Assembly (NCBI GenBank): GCA_963760405.1
Contig: CAVXCV010000010.1
Location: forward strand, 372,001 to 436,000
Reading direction: 5' to 3'
Source: RYN-230 sp963760405
GTDB lineage: Bacteria; Actinomycetota; Actinomycetes; Streptosporangiales; Streptosporangiaceae
Length of the DNA: 64,000 bases
The position numbers were made by a program, and so were the translations under genes. The notes under the pieces are model-generated. The model did no database searches and had not been told where the DNA came from. It saw nothing but the letters and a program-made list of their open reading frames with translations. This document shows positions 1 to 9,038 of this stretch, piece after piece (position 1 is the stretch's first letter; each line of letters opens with the position of its first letter).

Positions 1-1487
1 TTGGTGAACAACGCGGGGTTGGCCTGGATCACGGCCAGTTCGGGCGCGAACTTCTGCGCGTTCGCGAGCTGCGGGCCGAGCTTCCCGGCGGTGGCCAGCA
101 CCGTCGGGGGAATCTGCTGGGCGGTAGCCACGACGGCGGGGTGCGTGCTGGCGAAGGCCAGCTCGCTCTTGTACTGGGTCGCGTACTGGGACACAGTCGC
201 CCCGTAATTCACCAGCGGGGTGACCGAGTTGATGATGACCGGGATGATCAGGAACGAGATGAACACCACGACCCGGACGATCCAGGCCCAGATAGCCAAG
301 CCGGTGGCGATGAGCGCGGGGTTGCGGTCCTCGACGGTCTCGGTGTAGCTGGCCATCCACGGGGTGTAGGCGACGCCCAGCCCGAGCGACAGCACCGCCA
401 GGATGATCGCGAGTGTGTAGTAGCTGGGATGGTGGCCGGCCTGCTCCAGGTACACCACGGTCATTACCGCGGCCACGACCCCGCCGATCACCATGAACGG
501 CTTCCGCACCCGGAACCGGTCGGAGATGATGCCGATCAGGATCACCGCGATGGCGTTGAAGCCCCAGTTCCAGTTCCCGAGCCCGTTGGCGTCCTTGACG
601 GAGAAGCCGAACACGGTGGTCAGGTAGATGACGCTGCCGACGACGGCCGTGTAGTAGATGAGCAGCATCACCGACACGCCGATCGCGGAGATCACGACGT
701 CGAACTTGAGCAGCTGCCGGAAGGGGTGCTTCAGAGCGGCCGCGATGTCGGCGTCGGTCATGCCCTTGGCCCGGGCCTCGATCAGCGCCCGGTCGCGCAG
801 GGTCACCATCAGCTGGTCACGCAGCCGGGGGGACAGCTCCCGCAGCCCGACCAGGGCGATCAGGAACACGACGATCCCGGCGATGCCGCAGATCCGGTAC
901 TCGTGGGTCCAGAACCGGGGGTCGTGCACGATGGCGGGAATCGTGGCGCTGCCCACGACCGCGACGATCAGGCTGCCCAGGACCGGGCCGCTGGTCCAGA
1001 AGCCCATCGCCGTGGCCCGGCCCACCTGCGGGGAGAAGTCGCGGATCAGCGCCGGGGTGGCGACCAGGCAGATGCCCTCGACGATGGCGACCACGAAGCT
1101 CTCGATGGTGAACGGCCACCTGCTGGTTGCGCTGGGCAGGATGAAGGCCACGAACACCCCGGTGAACAGCAGCCCGACGACCACCAGGTTGGCCCGGCCG
1201 TACTTGTCGGTGATCCCGGCGAACAGCGAGCCGAACGCCCCGATCAGGTTCCCGAAGGCCAGGGTCACCAGATAGAACGTGAACGTCATGTGCAGGTTGG
1301 TGAGCAGCAGGGTGGACACTGCGCCGCCGACGTACAGCTCGTAGTACAGCGTGACGGTGGCCAGCACTGTGAGGCCCAGGTAGAAAATGCGCGGCCCGTT
1401 GGCCGGATAGGTATCGAGCTGGCGATGCCAGAGCCAGGATGCTCGACCGGGGCGACCAGGGGCCAAATCTGTGGCAGTGGCACTCAT
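1..1487 (-). CDS. MFS transporter (sugar/metabolite:proton symporter type), 3' end outside window
   Basis: Reading the minus strand from the ATG at 1487 gives a membrane protein that is still open at the left edge, about 495 codons inside the window. It starts MSATATDLAPGRPGRAS and then shows alternating hydrophobic segments typical of a 12-helix major facilitator. The cytoplasmic loop after helix 2 holds the family-type sequence AGITDKYGRANLV, and a second one, GIISDRFRVRKP, follows the central loop. The long central loop contains RDRALIEARAKGMTDADI. It is divergent from the TetR gene at 1662, so the substrate is probably linked to that regulator's ligand. Substrate cannot be read from sequence; the MFS fold is clear. 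The antisense ORF over this gene is a composition shadow. Confidence 0.85.
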   Translation of the reverse strand, partial: MSATATDLAPGRPGRASWLWHRQLDTYPANGPRIFYLGLTVLATVTLYYELYVGGAVSTLLLTNLHMTFTFYLVTLAFGNLIGAFGSLFAGITDKYGRANLVVVGLLFTGVFVAFILPSATSRWPFTIESFVVAIVEGICLVATPALIRDFSPQVGRATAMGFWTSGPVLGSLIVAVVGSATIPAIVHDPRFWTHEYRICGIAGIVVFLIALVGLRELSPRLRDQLMVTLRDRALIEARAKGMTDADIAAALKHPFRQLLKFDVVISAIGVSVMLLIYYTAVVGSVIYLTTVFGFSVKDANGLGNWNWGFNAIAVILIGIISDRFRVRKPFMVIGGVVAAVMTVVYLEQAGHHPSYYTLAIILAVLSLGLGVAYTPWMASYTETVEDRNPALIATGLAIWAWIVRVVVFISFLIIPVIINSVTPLVNYGATVSQYATQYKSELAFASTHPAVVATAQQIPPTVLATAGKLGPQLANAQKFAPELAVIQANPALFT

Positions 1488-1609
1488 GTGCGGTCCTCGC
1501 AATGATCGTCGATCCTGCGCCCGGAGGCCTGGTGCGTCCGGCTGGTGCGGCGCCGAAGTGCTCGGCGTTCACCGCCGGAGAAATCTTGGGCCCACTCCTG
1601 TGACCACAG

Positions 1610-1627
1610 AAGTACGGCAGTGTACTT
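1610..1627. promoter_or_regulatory. Inverted repeat, candidate TetR operator
   Basis: AAGTAC, a 6-bp spacer and GTACTT form a perfect inverted repeat in the gap between the divergent MFS and TetR genes. Position and symmetry fit autoregulation by the adjacent TetR protein; binding itself is inference. Confidence 0.45.
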
Positions 1628-1647
1628 TAGTGCTTTCAAATATCTTA

Positions 1648-1713
1648 GGATCGTGGACGCCATGAAACAAGAGGACATTCGGATCGTGTCCGCCATGAAA
1701 CAAGAGGGCATTC
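1648..1713 (+). repeat. 33-bp tandem duplication covering the tetR start codon
   Basis: Two adjacent 33-bp copies (1648-1680 and 1681-1713) differ at only a few bases. Each begins GGATCGTG and contains CCATGAAACAAGAGG. The unit length is a multiple of three, so the reading frame is kept and the protein gains MKQEDIRIVSA before a second MKQEG start. Both ATG codons (1662 and 1695) are possible initiation sites. Confidence 0.9.
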
Positions 1714-2378
1714 TCGCCCGCACCCACCAGGGTGAGCCCGGCCTGCCCCGTGGCCGGAATGGGCTGCCCGCCGCCACGGTGCGCGCCGCGCACCGGGAGC
1801 GCCTGCTGCGGGCGGTGATCGCCGCGGTAGCCGAGACCGGGTTCCGTGATGTGACCGTCGCCAACATCGTCCGCAGCGCCCGGGTCTCCAAAGCCGCGTT
1901 CTACGCGCACTTCAGCGACAAGGAAGACTGCTTCCTCGCCGCCACCCGTGAAGGTGGCCAGCTGATGCTGGACCGGGTGGCTAACGCCGCCAAGCAGATG
2001 CCTGAGGAGGCGGGCGCCGAAGAGGTGCTGCGGGCCGCCATCGAAGCGTTCCTGGGCTTCCTGGCCGAGGAACCCGCGTTCGCCCGCGCCTTCTACGTCG
2101 AGATGCCAGGGGCCGGGCCCCGGGCGGTGGAGCGGATCGAGGCCAGGGCGCACAATTTCGCCCGGCTGAACCAGGCCTGGCACGAGCGCGCCCGGCGTGA
2201 CCACCCGGCCTGGCCGGTCGTTCCGTACGCGGCCTACTACGCGCTGGGCGGTGCCACCGCGGAACTGGTCCGCTCCGAGGTCCGCCGCGGCGCGTTCCAG
2301 GCTCTGCCTGGCCTGGCGGACACGGTGGTCGCCCTGCACCTCGCGGTGCTCGCCGCTCAGCCCTGGCCCGGCGCTTAG
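1662..2378 (+). CDS. TetR/AcrR family transcriptional regulator
   Basis: A 238-residue one-component repressor. The N-terminal DNA-binding domain carries the TetR signature TVANIVRSARVSKAAFY followed by AHFSDKEDCF. The rest is helical and fits a ligand-binding domain. Start chosen at the first ATG of a duplicated start region; 1695 is an equal alternative, and an upstream TTG/ATG extension in the same frame (from 1545) lies in the intergenic region and is less likely. It is divergent from the MFS transporter and probably controls it through the inverted repeat at 1610. The ligand is unknown. Confidence 0.85.
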   Translation: MKQEDIRIVSAMKQEGILARTHQGEPGLPRGRNGLPAATVRAAHRERLLRAVIAAVAETGFRDVTVANIVRSARVSKAAFYAHFSDKEDCFLAATREGGQLMLDRVANAAKQMPEEAGAEEVLRAAIEAFLGFLAEEPAFARAFYVEMPGAGPRAVERIEARAHNFARLNQAWHERARRDHPAWPVVPYAAYYALGGATAELVRSEVRRGAFQALPGLADTVVALHLAVLAAQPWPGA

Positions 2379-2406
2379 CTGGCCGCTTGCGCCGCCAGCC
2401 CGGGCG

Positions 2407-2465
2407 GCCGGTCAGGGCGGGGCACGCCGGTCAGGGCGCGGGGACGCCGGTCAGGGCGCGGGCGC
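2407..2465. repeat. Three tandem 19-20 bp repeats at the end of a VOC gene
   Basis: Units begin at 2407, 2426 and 2446, each starting GCCGGTCAGGGCG. The third copy supplies the TGA stop of the minus-strand VOC gene, and the other two repeat the same stop-containing sequence downstream of it. It lies between the convergent tetR and VOC genes. Confidence 0.8.
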
Positions 2466-2915
2466 CCCGCCGACGAAGATACAGAAGGGGTGGCCAGCCG
2501 GGTCGGCGTAGGCGCGCAGCGGCTCACCGGGGTCATCGGAGCGGTCATGCAGCAGCCGGGCGCCGAAGGCGATCGCCCGCTCGTGCTGCGCATCGAGGTC
2601 AGCCGCGGTCGGCACGGTCAGGTCCAGGTGCAGCTGCTGCGGGACCGGGCCCTCCGGCCAGGTCGCCGACGGGAGCTCCGGCACCTGCTGGAACGCCAGC
2701 GACCGCGAGCCAGCGGCGTCCACCAGCACCAGCCAGTCCTGGCCAGCCGGATCAGGCCGCCCGGCCGGCGGCGGCTCATCGCCCGCCCGGTAGCGCAGGC
2801 CGAGCAGCTGCCGGTAGAACTCGGCCAGCGCCCGTGCGTCGGTGGTGTCGAGCACCGTCTGCAGCAGCTCCGGGAATCCTGGCGTGGCGGCCGCTGCGTC
2901 GCTTGCGTCACCCAT
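2451..2915 (-). CDS. VOC (glyoxalase/bleomycin resistance) family protein
   Basis: A 154-residue single-gene VOC protein. It has the beta-alpha-beta start LLQTVLDTTDARALAEFYRQLLGLRY, a central QQLHLDLTVPTAADLDAQHERA and the C-terminal LRAYADPAGHPFCIFV, which is the usual end of the second module. Members bind a divalent metal or simply a small ligand; substrate cannot be assigned. The stop lies inside a tandem repeat. The next gene on the same strand (lactonase-like) ends 33 bp upstream of the start, so the two may be cotranscribed. Confidence 0.8.
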   Translation of the reverse strand: MGDASDAAAATPGFPELLQTVLDTTDARALAEFYRQLLGLRYRAGDEPPPAGRPDPAGQDWLVLVDAAGSRSLAFQQVPELPSATWPEGPVPQQLHLDLTVPTAADLDAQHERAIAFGARLLHDRSDDPGEPLRAYADPAGHPFCIFVGGAPAP

Positions 2916-2948
2916 ACCCCCAGGGTAGGCGGGGCCGGCCCAGCTGGA

Positions 2949-3764
2949 TTACGGCCAGCCTGCGCCGGGTGCGGGCGCTTCGGCCAGGAAAACCTGGCCG
3001 GTCCGCGGCTCGGCCGTGACCTGGTCCATGCCGCGCCACTCGGCACCCAGGATGAACAGGGTCCGCCCGTCGTCGCCGCCGAGCATGCAGGCGAAGCAGC
3101 CGCGGTCCAGATCGATCGTCTGCAGTACCTCGCCGCCCTCGCAGACCCGGACACAGTGCCGGCCGGGGACAGAGCCGTACCAGACCGCCCCCTCGGCGTC
3201 GATGCAGATCCCGTCCGGGAAGTCGCCGCCGAGGTCAGCCCAGGCCCGGCGGCCGGAAAGGCTGCCGTCGGCGGCGATGTCAAAGGCGGTCAGCCGGTTG
3301 CCGTGCGACTCCGCCACGATCAGCGTCGAGTTGTCCGGCGTCACCGCCATGCCGTTGCCGAACGACAGCCCGTCCGCCACCTGCCGCGAGGCCCCGCCGT
3401 TGGCGGGGACCAGCACCACCATGTCCATGCCGTTGACGTAGGCGTTGCCGCGGCCGTCCACCACGATCTCGTTGAAGATGCTGCCGATGGCGCTCAGGTC
3501 GGCGTGGGTGACCAGGGCACCGTCCGGTTCCTGGCGCAGCAGCCGGGCCTCCCGCCCGGACACGGCGAGCAGCCGACCATCCGGCAGCCAGTCGATGGAG
3601 TACGGGAACGTCGTCGGGATGTGCGTGACCACCTCGCTGTCGCCGCCGGGCCCGACCGCGACGACCTCCTGGGTGCACCAGTTGGCCAGCCAGAGCCGGC
3701 CCTCATGCCAGCGCGGTGACTCGGCAAACGCGAGGCCGGTGAGCAGCACGCGCGGTCCAGGCAT
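2949..3764 (-). CDS. SMP-30/gluconolactonase/LRE family protein
   Basis: A 271-residue six-bladed beta-propeller of the SMP-30 family, calcium- or zinc-dependent lactonases. Family motifs seen are GLAFAESPRWHEGRLW near the N-terminus (the Glu is a metal ligand), GNAYVNGMD, GLSFGNGMAVTPDNSTLIVAES in the middle and GGDFPDGICIDAEGAVW, with the catalytic Asp in the PDGI segment. It starts at ATG 3764 with AAGGGA upstream. It sits downstream of the ATP-grasp gene but across a 120-bp gap, so membership of that operon is uncertain. The substrate is probably a sugar lactone or related ester. Confidence 0.85.
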   Translation of the reverse strand: MPGPRVLLTGLAFAESPRWHEGRLWLANWCTQEVVAVGPGGDSEVVTHIPTTFPYSIDWLPDGRLLAVSGREARLLRQEPDGALVTHADLSAIGSIFNEIVVDGRGNAYVNGMDMVVLVPANGGASRQVADGLSFGNGMAVTPDNSTLIVAESHGNRLTAFDIAADGSLSGRRAWADLGGDFPDGICIDAEGAVWYGSVPGRHCVRVCEGGEVLQTIDLDRGCFACMLGGDDGRTLFILGAEWRGMDQVTAEPRTGQVFLAEAPAPGAGWP

Positions 3765-3882
3765 GGCAGATTCCCTTTCCGGCCCCCGGGGCGGGCGCCT
3801 GTCACCAGCTACACGAATGCGCGCCAGCAGATTCGACACCCGGCCGCAGATCGCCCGGCCGGGCCGGGTCAGCCAGCCCGGG

Positions 3883-5132
3883 TCAGCCAGCCCGCAGCCG
3901 GGCGCTCTCGTCCCGGACCCACAGCCCGAGCAGGCCGCGCAGGTGCGCGATGAACTGGTCGTGCTCGTGCGCCGGGTAGGTCGCCTGGACGGTGTCGACC
4001 AGCAGCTGGTCGAATCCGGGGCCGCCCACCCAGTCCAGCACGATCTCGTCCAGCCGCGGCAGGCTCTGGGCGCAGAAGTCCTGGTAGCGCTCGGTCTCGA
4101 AGTAGGCGTCCGCCAGCTGCCGGTAACCGTCCAGCTTGTCGGCGTAGGACGCGCCGGGCGTATCGGCGATGTCGAAGAACCGGCTGGTGTCCAGGTCGAG
4201 CCGGGCCGGCGGCCGGTCACCAGCGCGTAGACGCACCATTTGACCAGCGCCTTAATCGCCCAGGGGAAGTAGTAGTGCAGGCTGGTGAGGGACACGTCCG
4301 GGCAGGCGTTGGCGTAGTCGATGGGATAGACCTCGCCGTCTTTGACCAGCGTCTCGCACGAGTTGAACTCCCACCGGAAGAACGCGTTGACCAGCCGCCC
4401 GATCGTCGTCACCTCGGCCCCGGCGTCCGCGGACAGGAAGCTGTGGTCCACCGCGTAGCGCAGGTGCATGGGCTGGTCCGGCTGGAACCGCATCACCATC
4501 GTCTCGGCGCCGATGGACAGCGAGCGGGCGAACACGTCGTAGCCGTCCACGGCTTTCTGCAGGTGCATCAGCATCTCGCCGCTGGCGTCGTAGGCGGCGT
4601 GCAGCTCGGCCGGGTTACGGATGCGGGACACCCCGCGCCAGGCGCCGCCGTCGTAGGGCTTCATGAACAGCGGGTAGCCGATCTGCTCGGCGATGGCGTC
4701 CAGGTCGAACGGCTTGTTGTACCGGCTCGCGGTATAGGGGTAACGCGCGTTGTCCACCGGGTGCTTGAACGGCACCAGCACGGTGTCCGGCACCTTGAGC
4801 CCGAGCCGTATCATCGCGCAGTAGGCCGCGTGCTTCTCTATCGACTGGAACGTGAACGGGCTGTTCAGCAGGTACACGTCATCCATCAGCGCGACCTTCT
4901 TCAGCCACTCCCGGGGCACGTAGTACCAGTACGCGAGACGGTCGATGACCAGGTTGTAGCGCGGCCGGTCGCGCAGCCCGAACGGCTCGATGGTGATCCG
5001 CTCGCAGTCGAACGCGTGCTGGGTGCCGTCCGGCCCGGTCACCGGGCCCAGCCGGCGCACGATCTCCTCGAACGCCCGCGGCCAGTCCTCCTCGGTCCCG
5101 AGCAGCATCCCGATCAGGTGCCTGGCTGTCAC
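3883..5132 (-). CDS. ATP-grasp-like protein, frameshift near 4212
   Basis: About 416 codons. ATP-grasp features include the lysine strand YPLFMKPYDGGAWRGVS and, later, the metal-ligand segment VYPIDYANACPDVSL. The N-terminal half ends in a run-on after ALVTGRR, and the remaining protein (ARLDLDTSRFFDIADT to the stop at 3883) continues in the next frame, so one base appears to be missing around 4205-4218. Start is GTG 5132 with GGAGGGAG just upstream. It is 14 bp from the esterase gene above it, and the set faces a GCS2-type ligase. ATP-grasp enzymes join carboxylates to amines; the substrate here is unknown. The frameshift is probably a sequencing indel, because both halves are well conserved in style. 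Confidence 0.7.
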
Positions 5133-5146
5133 CGGGCGCTCCCTCC

Positions 5147-5889
5147 TCAGCAGAATCGCGGTAGGTGATGGGCCACCTGGGCGCGCCAGGAAGGCCAGTC
5201 GTGTGGCACGTCGTGGCCCCAGAGGTCCACCTCGTGCCGGATCCCCTTGCTGGCCAGCAGTGCGGCGAACCGCCGGGTGCTGTCCAGGGACCCGGTGGTG
5301 TCCTCCCACTGGCCCTGCCCGCACACCAGCAGCAGGCTGACCTGGCTGCGCAGCCAGTCCAGGTGGTCCCCGTGCAGGTGCCCGACGTAGTCCAGCGGGT
5401 TGTTGAAGTACGCCGCAGCGCCGCGCTCGCCCCAGCTGTGCCAGGCCGCCGGGTCGTAGTTCCCGGAGAAGCACAGGGCCAGCGGGAACAGGTCGGCCCG
5501 CTTCAGCGCGAAGTTGGCGGCGTGGAACGCGCCCATGCTGCAGCCGAGGGTCACCACCCGGTCAGGCCGTGGCAGTCCGCGCCGATCCACGGCACGACCT
5601 GGCCGGTGATCCACGATTCGTAGCGGCCGTGCCGGACCGCCCGCTCCTCGACCGGGAGGCTGGTGTCCGACCAGGACGCGGCGTCGTAGCTGTCCACGCA
5701 GTAGATCTTCACCCGGCCCGCGTCGAGCAGCCCAGCCAGGGCGTCGAGCATGCCACGGTCCTCGAATTCCCAGGCCCGGCCCTGTTCGGTCGGGAACACC
5801 AGGACCGGGCGCCCCCAGTGCCCGTAGCGCACCACGGTGCCCGCGGCGCCAAGCTCGTCCGACCACAGCTCGGCCACCTCCCGGCTCAC
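5147..5889 (-). CDS. Esterase, alpha/beta hydrolase of the putative-esterase (Esterase D) family, frameshift near 5568
   Basis: The N-terminal part (MSREVAELWSDELGAAGTV, then VLVFPTEQGRAWEFEDRGM and VKIYCVDSYDAASW) and the C-terminal part (VVTLGCSMGAFHAANFALKR, LSGNYDPAAW and a late LWGHDVPHDW) lie in two frames that meet around 5560-5578. The nucleophile elbow is G-C-S-M-G and the late His is the likely triad base. One base is probably missing. The GTG start at 5889 overlaps the stop of the upstream esterase by four bases (GTGA), so the two are translationally coupled. It is cytoplasmic, since no signal peptide is visible. It forms an operon with the ATP-grasp gene. Confidence 0.75.
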
Positions 5890-6665
5890 TGGCTCACCTG
5901 CTGCAGCAGTCCGGTGAGATGCGGGTCGAAAGCGCCCCGCCAGGTGGTCCAGTCGTGCCCGCCGGGTACCTCGTGCAGCGCCGCCGGATAGCCCTGCTCC
6001 TGCAGCGCCGCTGTCATCAGCCGGTTGTTCTGCAGGTTCTCCTCGGTCACCCCGCATGTGAGCACCACCGGGACCGGCCGGGCCGGCAGGCCGCCCGCCA
6101 CCGCCCCGGCCACGAACGCCGTGATCCGCCGGTAATACCGGAACCGCCGCTCCTGGGCGTCGAACCGCGGGCTGAAGAAGCTGCCGGACTGCAGGAACAG
6201 CGCGTCGAACGCGTCCGGATAGCGGCAGTGCGCGTGCAGCATGGCCAGGCCGCCCAGGCTGGCTCCCATGCCGACCCGCACGCTGGTCGCCAGCCTGCTG
6301 GTCAGCGCCGGGATAACCACCATCCGCAACGCCCGGGCGTACCGGGCACTGGCCGAGTACCGCGGGTTCCGCGGCCCGGGACCCAGCAACGCCGCCCGCA
6401 GCCCGGGCAGCCAGCCGCCGGCGATGCCCGCTGCCAGGTACTGCGTGAGGCTGGCCAGCGTGTCGTACTCCGGGCCGTCGTGCACCACCAGCAGCGGCAG
6501 CGGCTCCCGGTCGCCCGCTGTCGGGGGTGACCAGGTACGCACCGGGATCACCCCGCCGAGGGCGGGGACCGGCAGGTCAAAGGCTTGATCGCGGCCCGGG
6601 TCGGCCGGCGCGGTGAGCCAGGCCGGTGGGTCGCGGACCACTCCAGTAGCGCCGGTCACTCGCAC
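5886..6665 (-). CDS. Esterase, enterochelin-esterase-like alpha/beta hydrolase
   Basis: About 259 residues. The Esterase D fold is shown by PLLVVHDGPEYDTLASLTQYL, the nucleophile elbow GMGASLGGLAML, LFLQSGSFFSPRFD and the terminal PGGHDWTTWRGAF with the triad His. The N-terminal segment VIPVRTWSP lacks the separate N-terminal domain of true enterochelin esterases. Start taken as GTG 6665, with GTG 6659 as alternative; neither has a strong Shine-Dalgarno. It is the first gene of the minus-strand operon esterase-esterase-ATP-grasp, divergent from the carboxylate-amine ligase. Having two similar hydrolases beside two amide-forming ligases suggests acylated or amide-linked intermediates, which is inference. 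Confidence 0.8.
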   Translation of the reverse strand: MRVTGATGVVRDPPAWLTAPADPGRDQAFDLPVPALGGVIPVRTWSPPTAGDREPLPLLVVHDGPEYDTLASLTQYLAAGIAGGWLPGLRAALLGPGPRNPRYSASARYARALRMVVIPALTSRLATSVRVGMGASLGGLAMLHAHCRYPDAFDALFLQSGSFFSPRFDAQERRFRYYRRITAFVAGAVAGGLPARPVPVVLTCGVTEENLQNNRLMTAALQEQGYPAALHEVPGGHDWTTWRGAFDPHLTGLLQQVSQ

Positions 6666-6771
6666 ATCGTGCCTGCTCTGCCTGGCGGTGACAATGCCCG
6701 GCCGCGCCGCTGCCGCCTGATCTAGCGGGGGAGGCGCTGACGTTCGCTCTGGCGGGGTACATAAGGTGCCT

Positions 6772-6794
6772 ACAGGGGTAGACGGTCTCCCTGT
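6772..6794. promoter_or_regulatory. Inverted repeat between divergent esterase and ligase genes
   Basis: ACAGGG and CCCTGT are separated by 11 bp, directly upstream of the ligase start region. It may be a shared operator; no regulator is encoded next to it, so this is weak. Confidence 0.3.
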
Positions 6795-6812
6795 CTTGGG
6801 AGAGGGGCCTTC

Positions 6813-8292
6813 ATGGGTCGTGACATCCAGGCGATCAAGATCAGCGGCGAGGACCGGAGCCGGTACCGGGACAAGGTATGGCGCTCCCTGGACGTGTTCG
6901 CGCGGATGCTTCGCGAGCAACGGTTCGAGCCCAATCCGTCCCAGGTGGGGCTGGAAATCGAGCTGAACCTGGTCGATGATCGCGGGATGCCGTCGATGCA
7001 GAACGCCGACGTGCTCGCTGCCATCGCGGATCCGGCCTGGGCCACCGAGCTGGGCCAGTTCAACCTGGAGATCAACGTGCCGCCGCGCGGGCTGGCCGGG
7101 GACGCGCTGGCCGGCCTGGAGCAGGAGGTCCGGGCCAGCCTCAATGCCGGGGATGCCCAGGCCCGCGGCACCGGCAGCCACCTCGTCATGATCGGCATCC
7201 TGCCGACCCTGGCCGAAACCGACATGCATGAGGGCACGCTGTCCGCGAACGAGCGCTACCGGGTGCTGAACGAGCAGATCTTCGCCGCCCGGGGCGAGAA
7301 CATGCGCATCGCGATCGAGGGTGCTGAGCGGCTGGTGACCCAGGCGGACAGCATCACCCCCGAGGCTGCCTGCACCAGCGTGCAGCTGCACGTCCAGGTC
7401 AGCCCGGACGCGTTCGCGAATTACTGGAACGCGGCCCAGGCCATTGCCGGGGTGCAGGTGGCGCTGGCCGCCAACTCCCCGTTCCTGTTCGGCCGGCAGC
7501 TCTGGCACGAGACCCGGATCACCCTGTTCGAACAGGCCACCGACACCCGGCCGGATGAGCTCAAGCAGCAGGGCGTCCGGCCCCGGGTGTGGTTCGGCGA
7601 GCGCTGGATCACCTCGGTGTTCGACCTGTTCGAGGAGAACATCCGGTACTTCCCGGCGCTGCTGCCGATCTGCGAGGACGAGGACCCGCTGGCCGTGCTG
7701 GACCATGGCAGCAGCCCGCAGCTGGCCGAGATGAGCCTGCACAACGGCACGATCTACCGGTGGAACCGCCCGGTCTACGCGGTCGTGGACGGCCAGCCGC
7801 ACCTGCGGGTGGAAAACCGGGTGCTGCCGGCCTGGCCCCACGATGGTGGACGTGATGGCGAACGCGGCGTTCTACTACGGGGTGGTGCGGGCCCTGGCCG
7901 AGGCGCAGCGCCCGATCTGGACCCAGATGTCGTTCCGTGCGGCCGCGGAGAACCTGTACGCGGCCGCACGGTACGGCCTGGACGCGGAGGTGTACTGGCC
8001 GGGGCTGGGCGAGGTGCCCGTGGCCGAGCTGGTGCTCCGCCGCCTGCTGCCGCTGGCCCGGGAGGGCCTCAGCCGGTGGGGGGTCAGCCGGGCCCAGGCC
8101 GACCACCTGCTCGGCATCATCCAGCAGCGCTGCCTCACCGGCCAGACCGGCGCGACCTGGCAGATCGGCACGGTCGCCGCGATCGAGGAGCGCGACGGGG
8201 CGGACCGCCTGGAGGCCCTGCGGCAGATGACCCAGCGCTACATCGAGCACATGCACGCCAACGAGCCGGCGCATACCTGGCCGGCGCCATAG
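6813..8292 (+). CDS. GCS2-family carboxylate-amine ligase (YbdK/COG2170-like), frameshift near 7833
   Basis: About 493 codons. The N-terminus has the glutamate-cysteine-ligase fold signature VGLEIELNLVDDRG, then FNLEINVPPRGL, and ACTSVQLHVQVSP in the core. After RVENRVLPA the frame shifts: an extra T at 7833 turns GGCCGGCC into GGCCTGGCC, and the protein resumes as GPTMVDVMANAAFYYG to the stop at 8292. These enzymes use ATP to join a carboxylate to an amino compound; the N-terminal half binds Mg-ATP. The start ATG 6813 follows GGGAGAGGGG. It is divergent from the esterases and the ATP-grasp gene. The frameshift is most likely an error in the sequence rather than loss of the gene. Confidence 0.8.
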
Positions 8293-8384
8293 CCGGGCCG
8301 GACGCTGGCCGGCCCAGGATTCGTTCGCTACCACCACGTCTCGTCCGCATGGTGCGGTAACGTCCGGTCTCTACCGGGTGAGGG

Positions 8385-8570
8385 GTGGTGTGTGGTGGGT
8401 GGGGGTTTGGCAGCACGCCGCGCCGCCATCCCCCGAAGGCCGGTACCCAGATCTGGCAGGCATCCCTGCCGGACGGGATCTACTGGGACCCGGCGATAGC
8501 CGGGACCACGATCTACGCGGGCGGCGGCAGCATCTTGTACGCGGTGAGTACCGTCTTGGCAAATTGCTAA
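8385..8570 (+). pseudogene. Possible beta-propeller (PQQ-like) fragment
   Basis: The 300-bp gap between the ligase and marR holds one short open stretch whose segment IWQASLPDGIYWDP followed by IYAGGGSILYAV resembles a single PQQ-like propeller blade. There is no matching start region, the rest of a propeller is absent, and it ends just before the marR promoter. It is best read as a remnant; it may also be chance. Confidence 0.25.
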
Positions 8571-8594
8571 GCCTAGCCTTATCAGTTTAGGCTT
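8569..8594. promoter_or_regulatory. Candidate MarR operator and promoter
   Basis: AAGCCTA (8569-8575) and TAGGCTT (8588-8594) form a perfect inverted repeat ending 6 bp before the marR start codon. A -35-like TTGGCA lies at 8556-8561 and a weak -10-like TATCAG near 8580. No Shine-Dalgarno is visible, so the transcript may be leaderless or nearly so. Fits autorepression by MarR. Confidence 0.45.
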
Positions 8595-8600
8595 CAAGAT

Positions 8601-9038
8601 ATGAGCCAGGATCCGGATGTCAGCGACGTTGCCGCCGCCCTGCGCGCCAGCATCGGGCTGCTGCTACGGCGGCTGCGCCAGGTGCGGCCCGACGACGAGC
8701 TCTCCCTGCCGGAGGGTTCGGCCCTGACCCGCCTGGACCGCGGCGGCCCGGCTACAGCCAGCGCGCTGGCCCGGCAGGAGCAGATCAGTCCGCAGTCGAT
8801 GGGCGCGACGCTCGCGGCCCTGGAGGCGCGTGGCCTGGTCGAGCGGAGCCCCGACCCGGCGGACGGCAGGCGGATCGTGCTCTCGATCACCGGCGCTGGC
8901 CGGCAAGCGCTGCAGGACAAGCGCAGCGCCCGGGTCGAGCAGCTGGCGCGGGCCCTGTCGGCCGGGTTCACCCGCACGGAACTCAACCAGCTGATGGCGG
9001 CCGCGCCGTTGCTGGAGCGCCTGGCCCAGAGCATCTGA
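8601..9038 (+). CDS. MarR family transcriptional regulator
   Basis: A 145-residue winged-helix protein. The recognition region reads ALARQEQISPQSMGATLAAL and the wing reads GLVERSPDPADGRRIVLSIT, the classical MarR pattern. Flanking helices form the dimer interface. Its TGA overlaps the ATG of the downstream DHA2 exporter, so the pair is one translationally coupled unit in which MarR probably senses the exported compound. Confidence 0.9.
   Translation: MSQDPDVSDVAAALRASIGLLLRRLRQVRPDDELSLPEGSALTRLDRGGPATASALARQEQISPQSMGATLAALEARGLVERSPDPADGRRIVLSITGAGRQALQDKRSARVEQLARALSAGFTRTELNQLMAAAPLLERLAQSI

Noticed and set aside
141..1505. 454-codon plus-strand ORF over the MFS gene
   Set aside because: Composition shadow: Asp/Gly/His/Arg-rich, no domain, exactly antisense to a convincing transporter.
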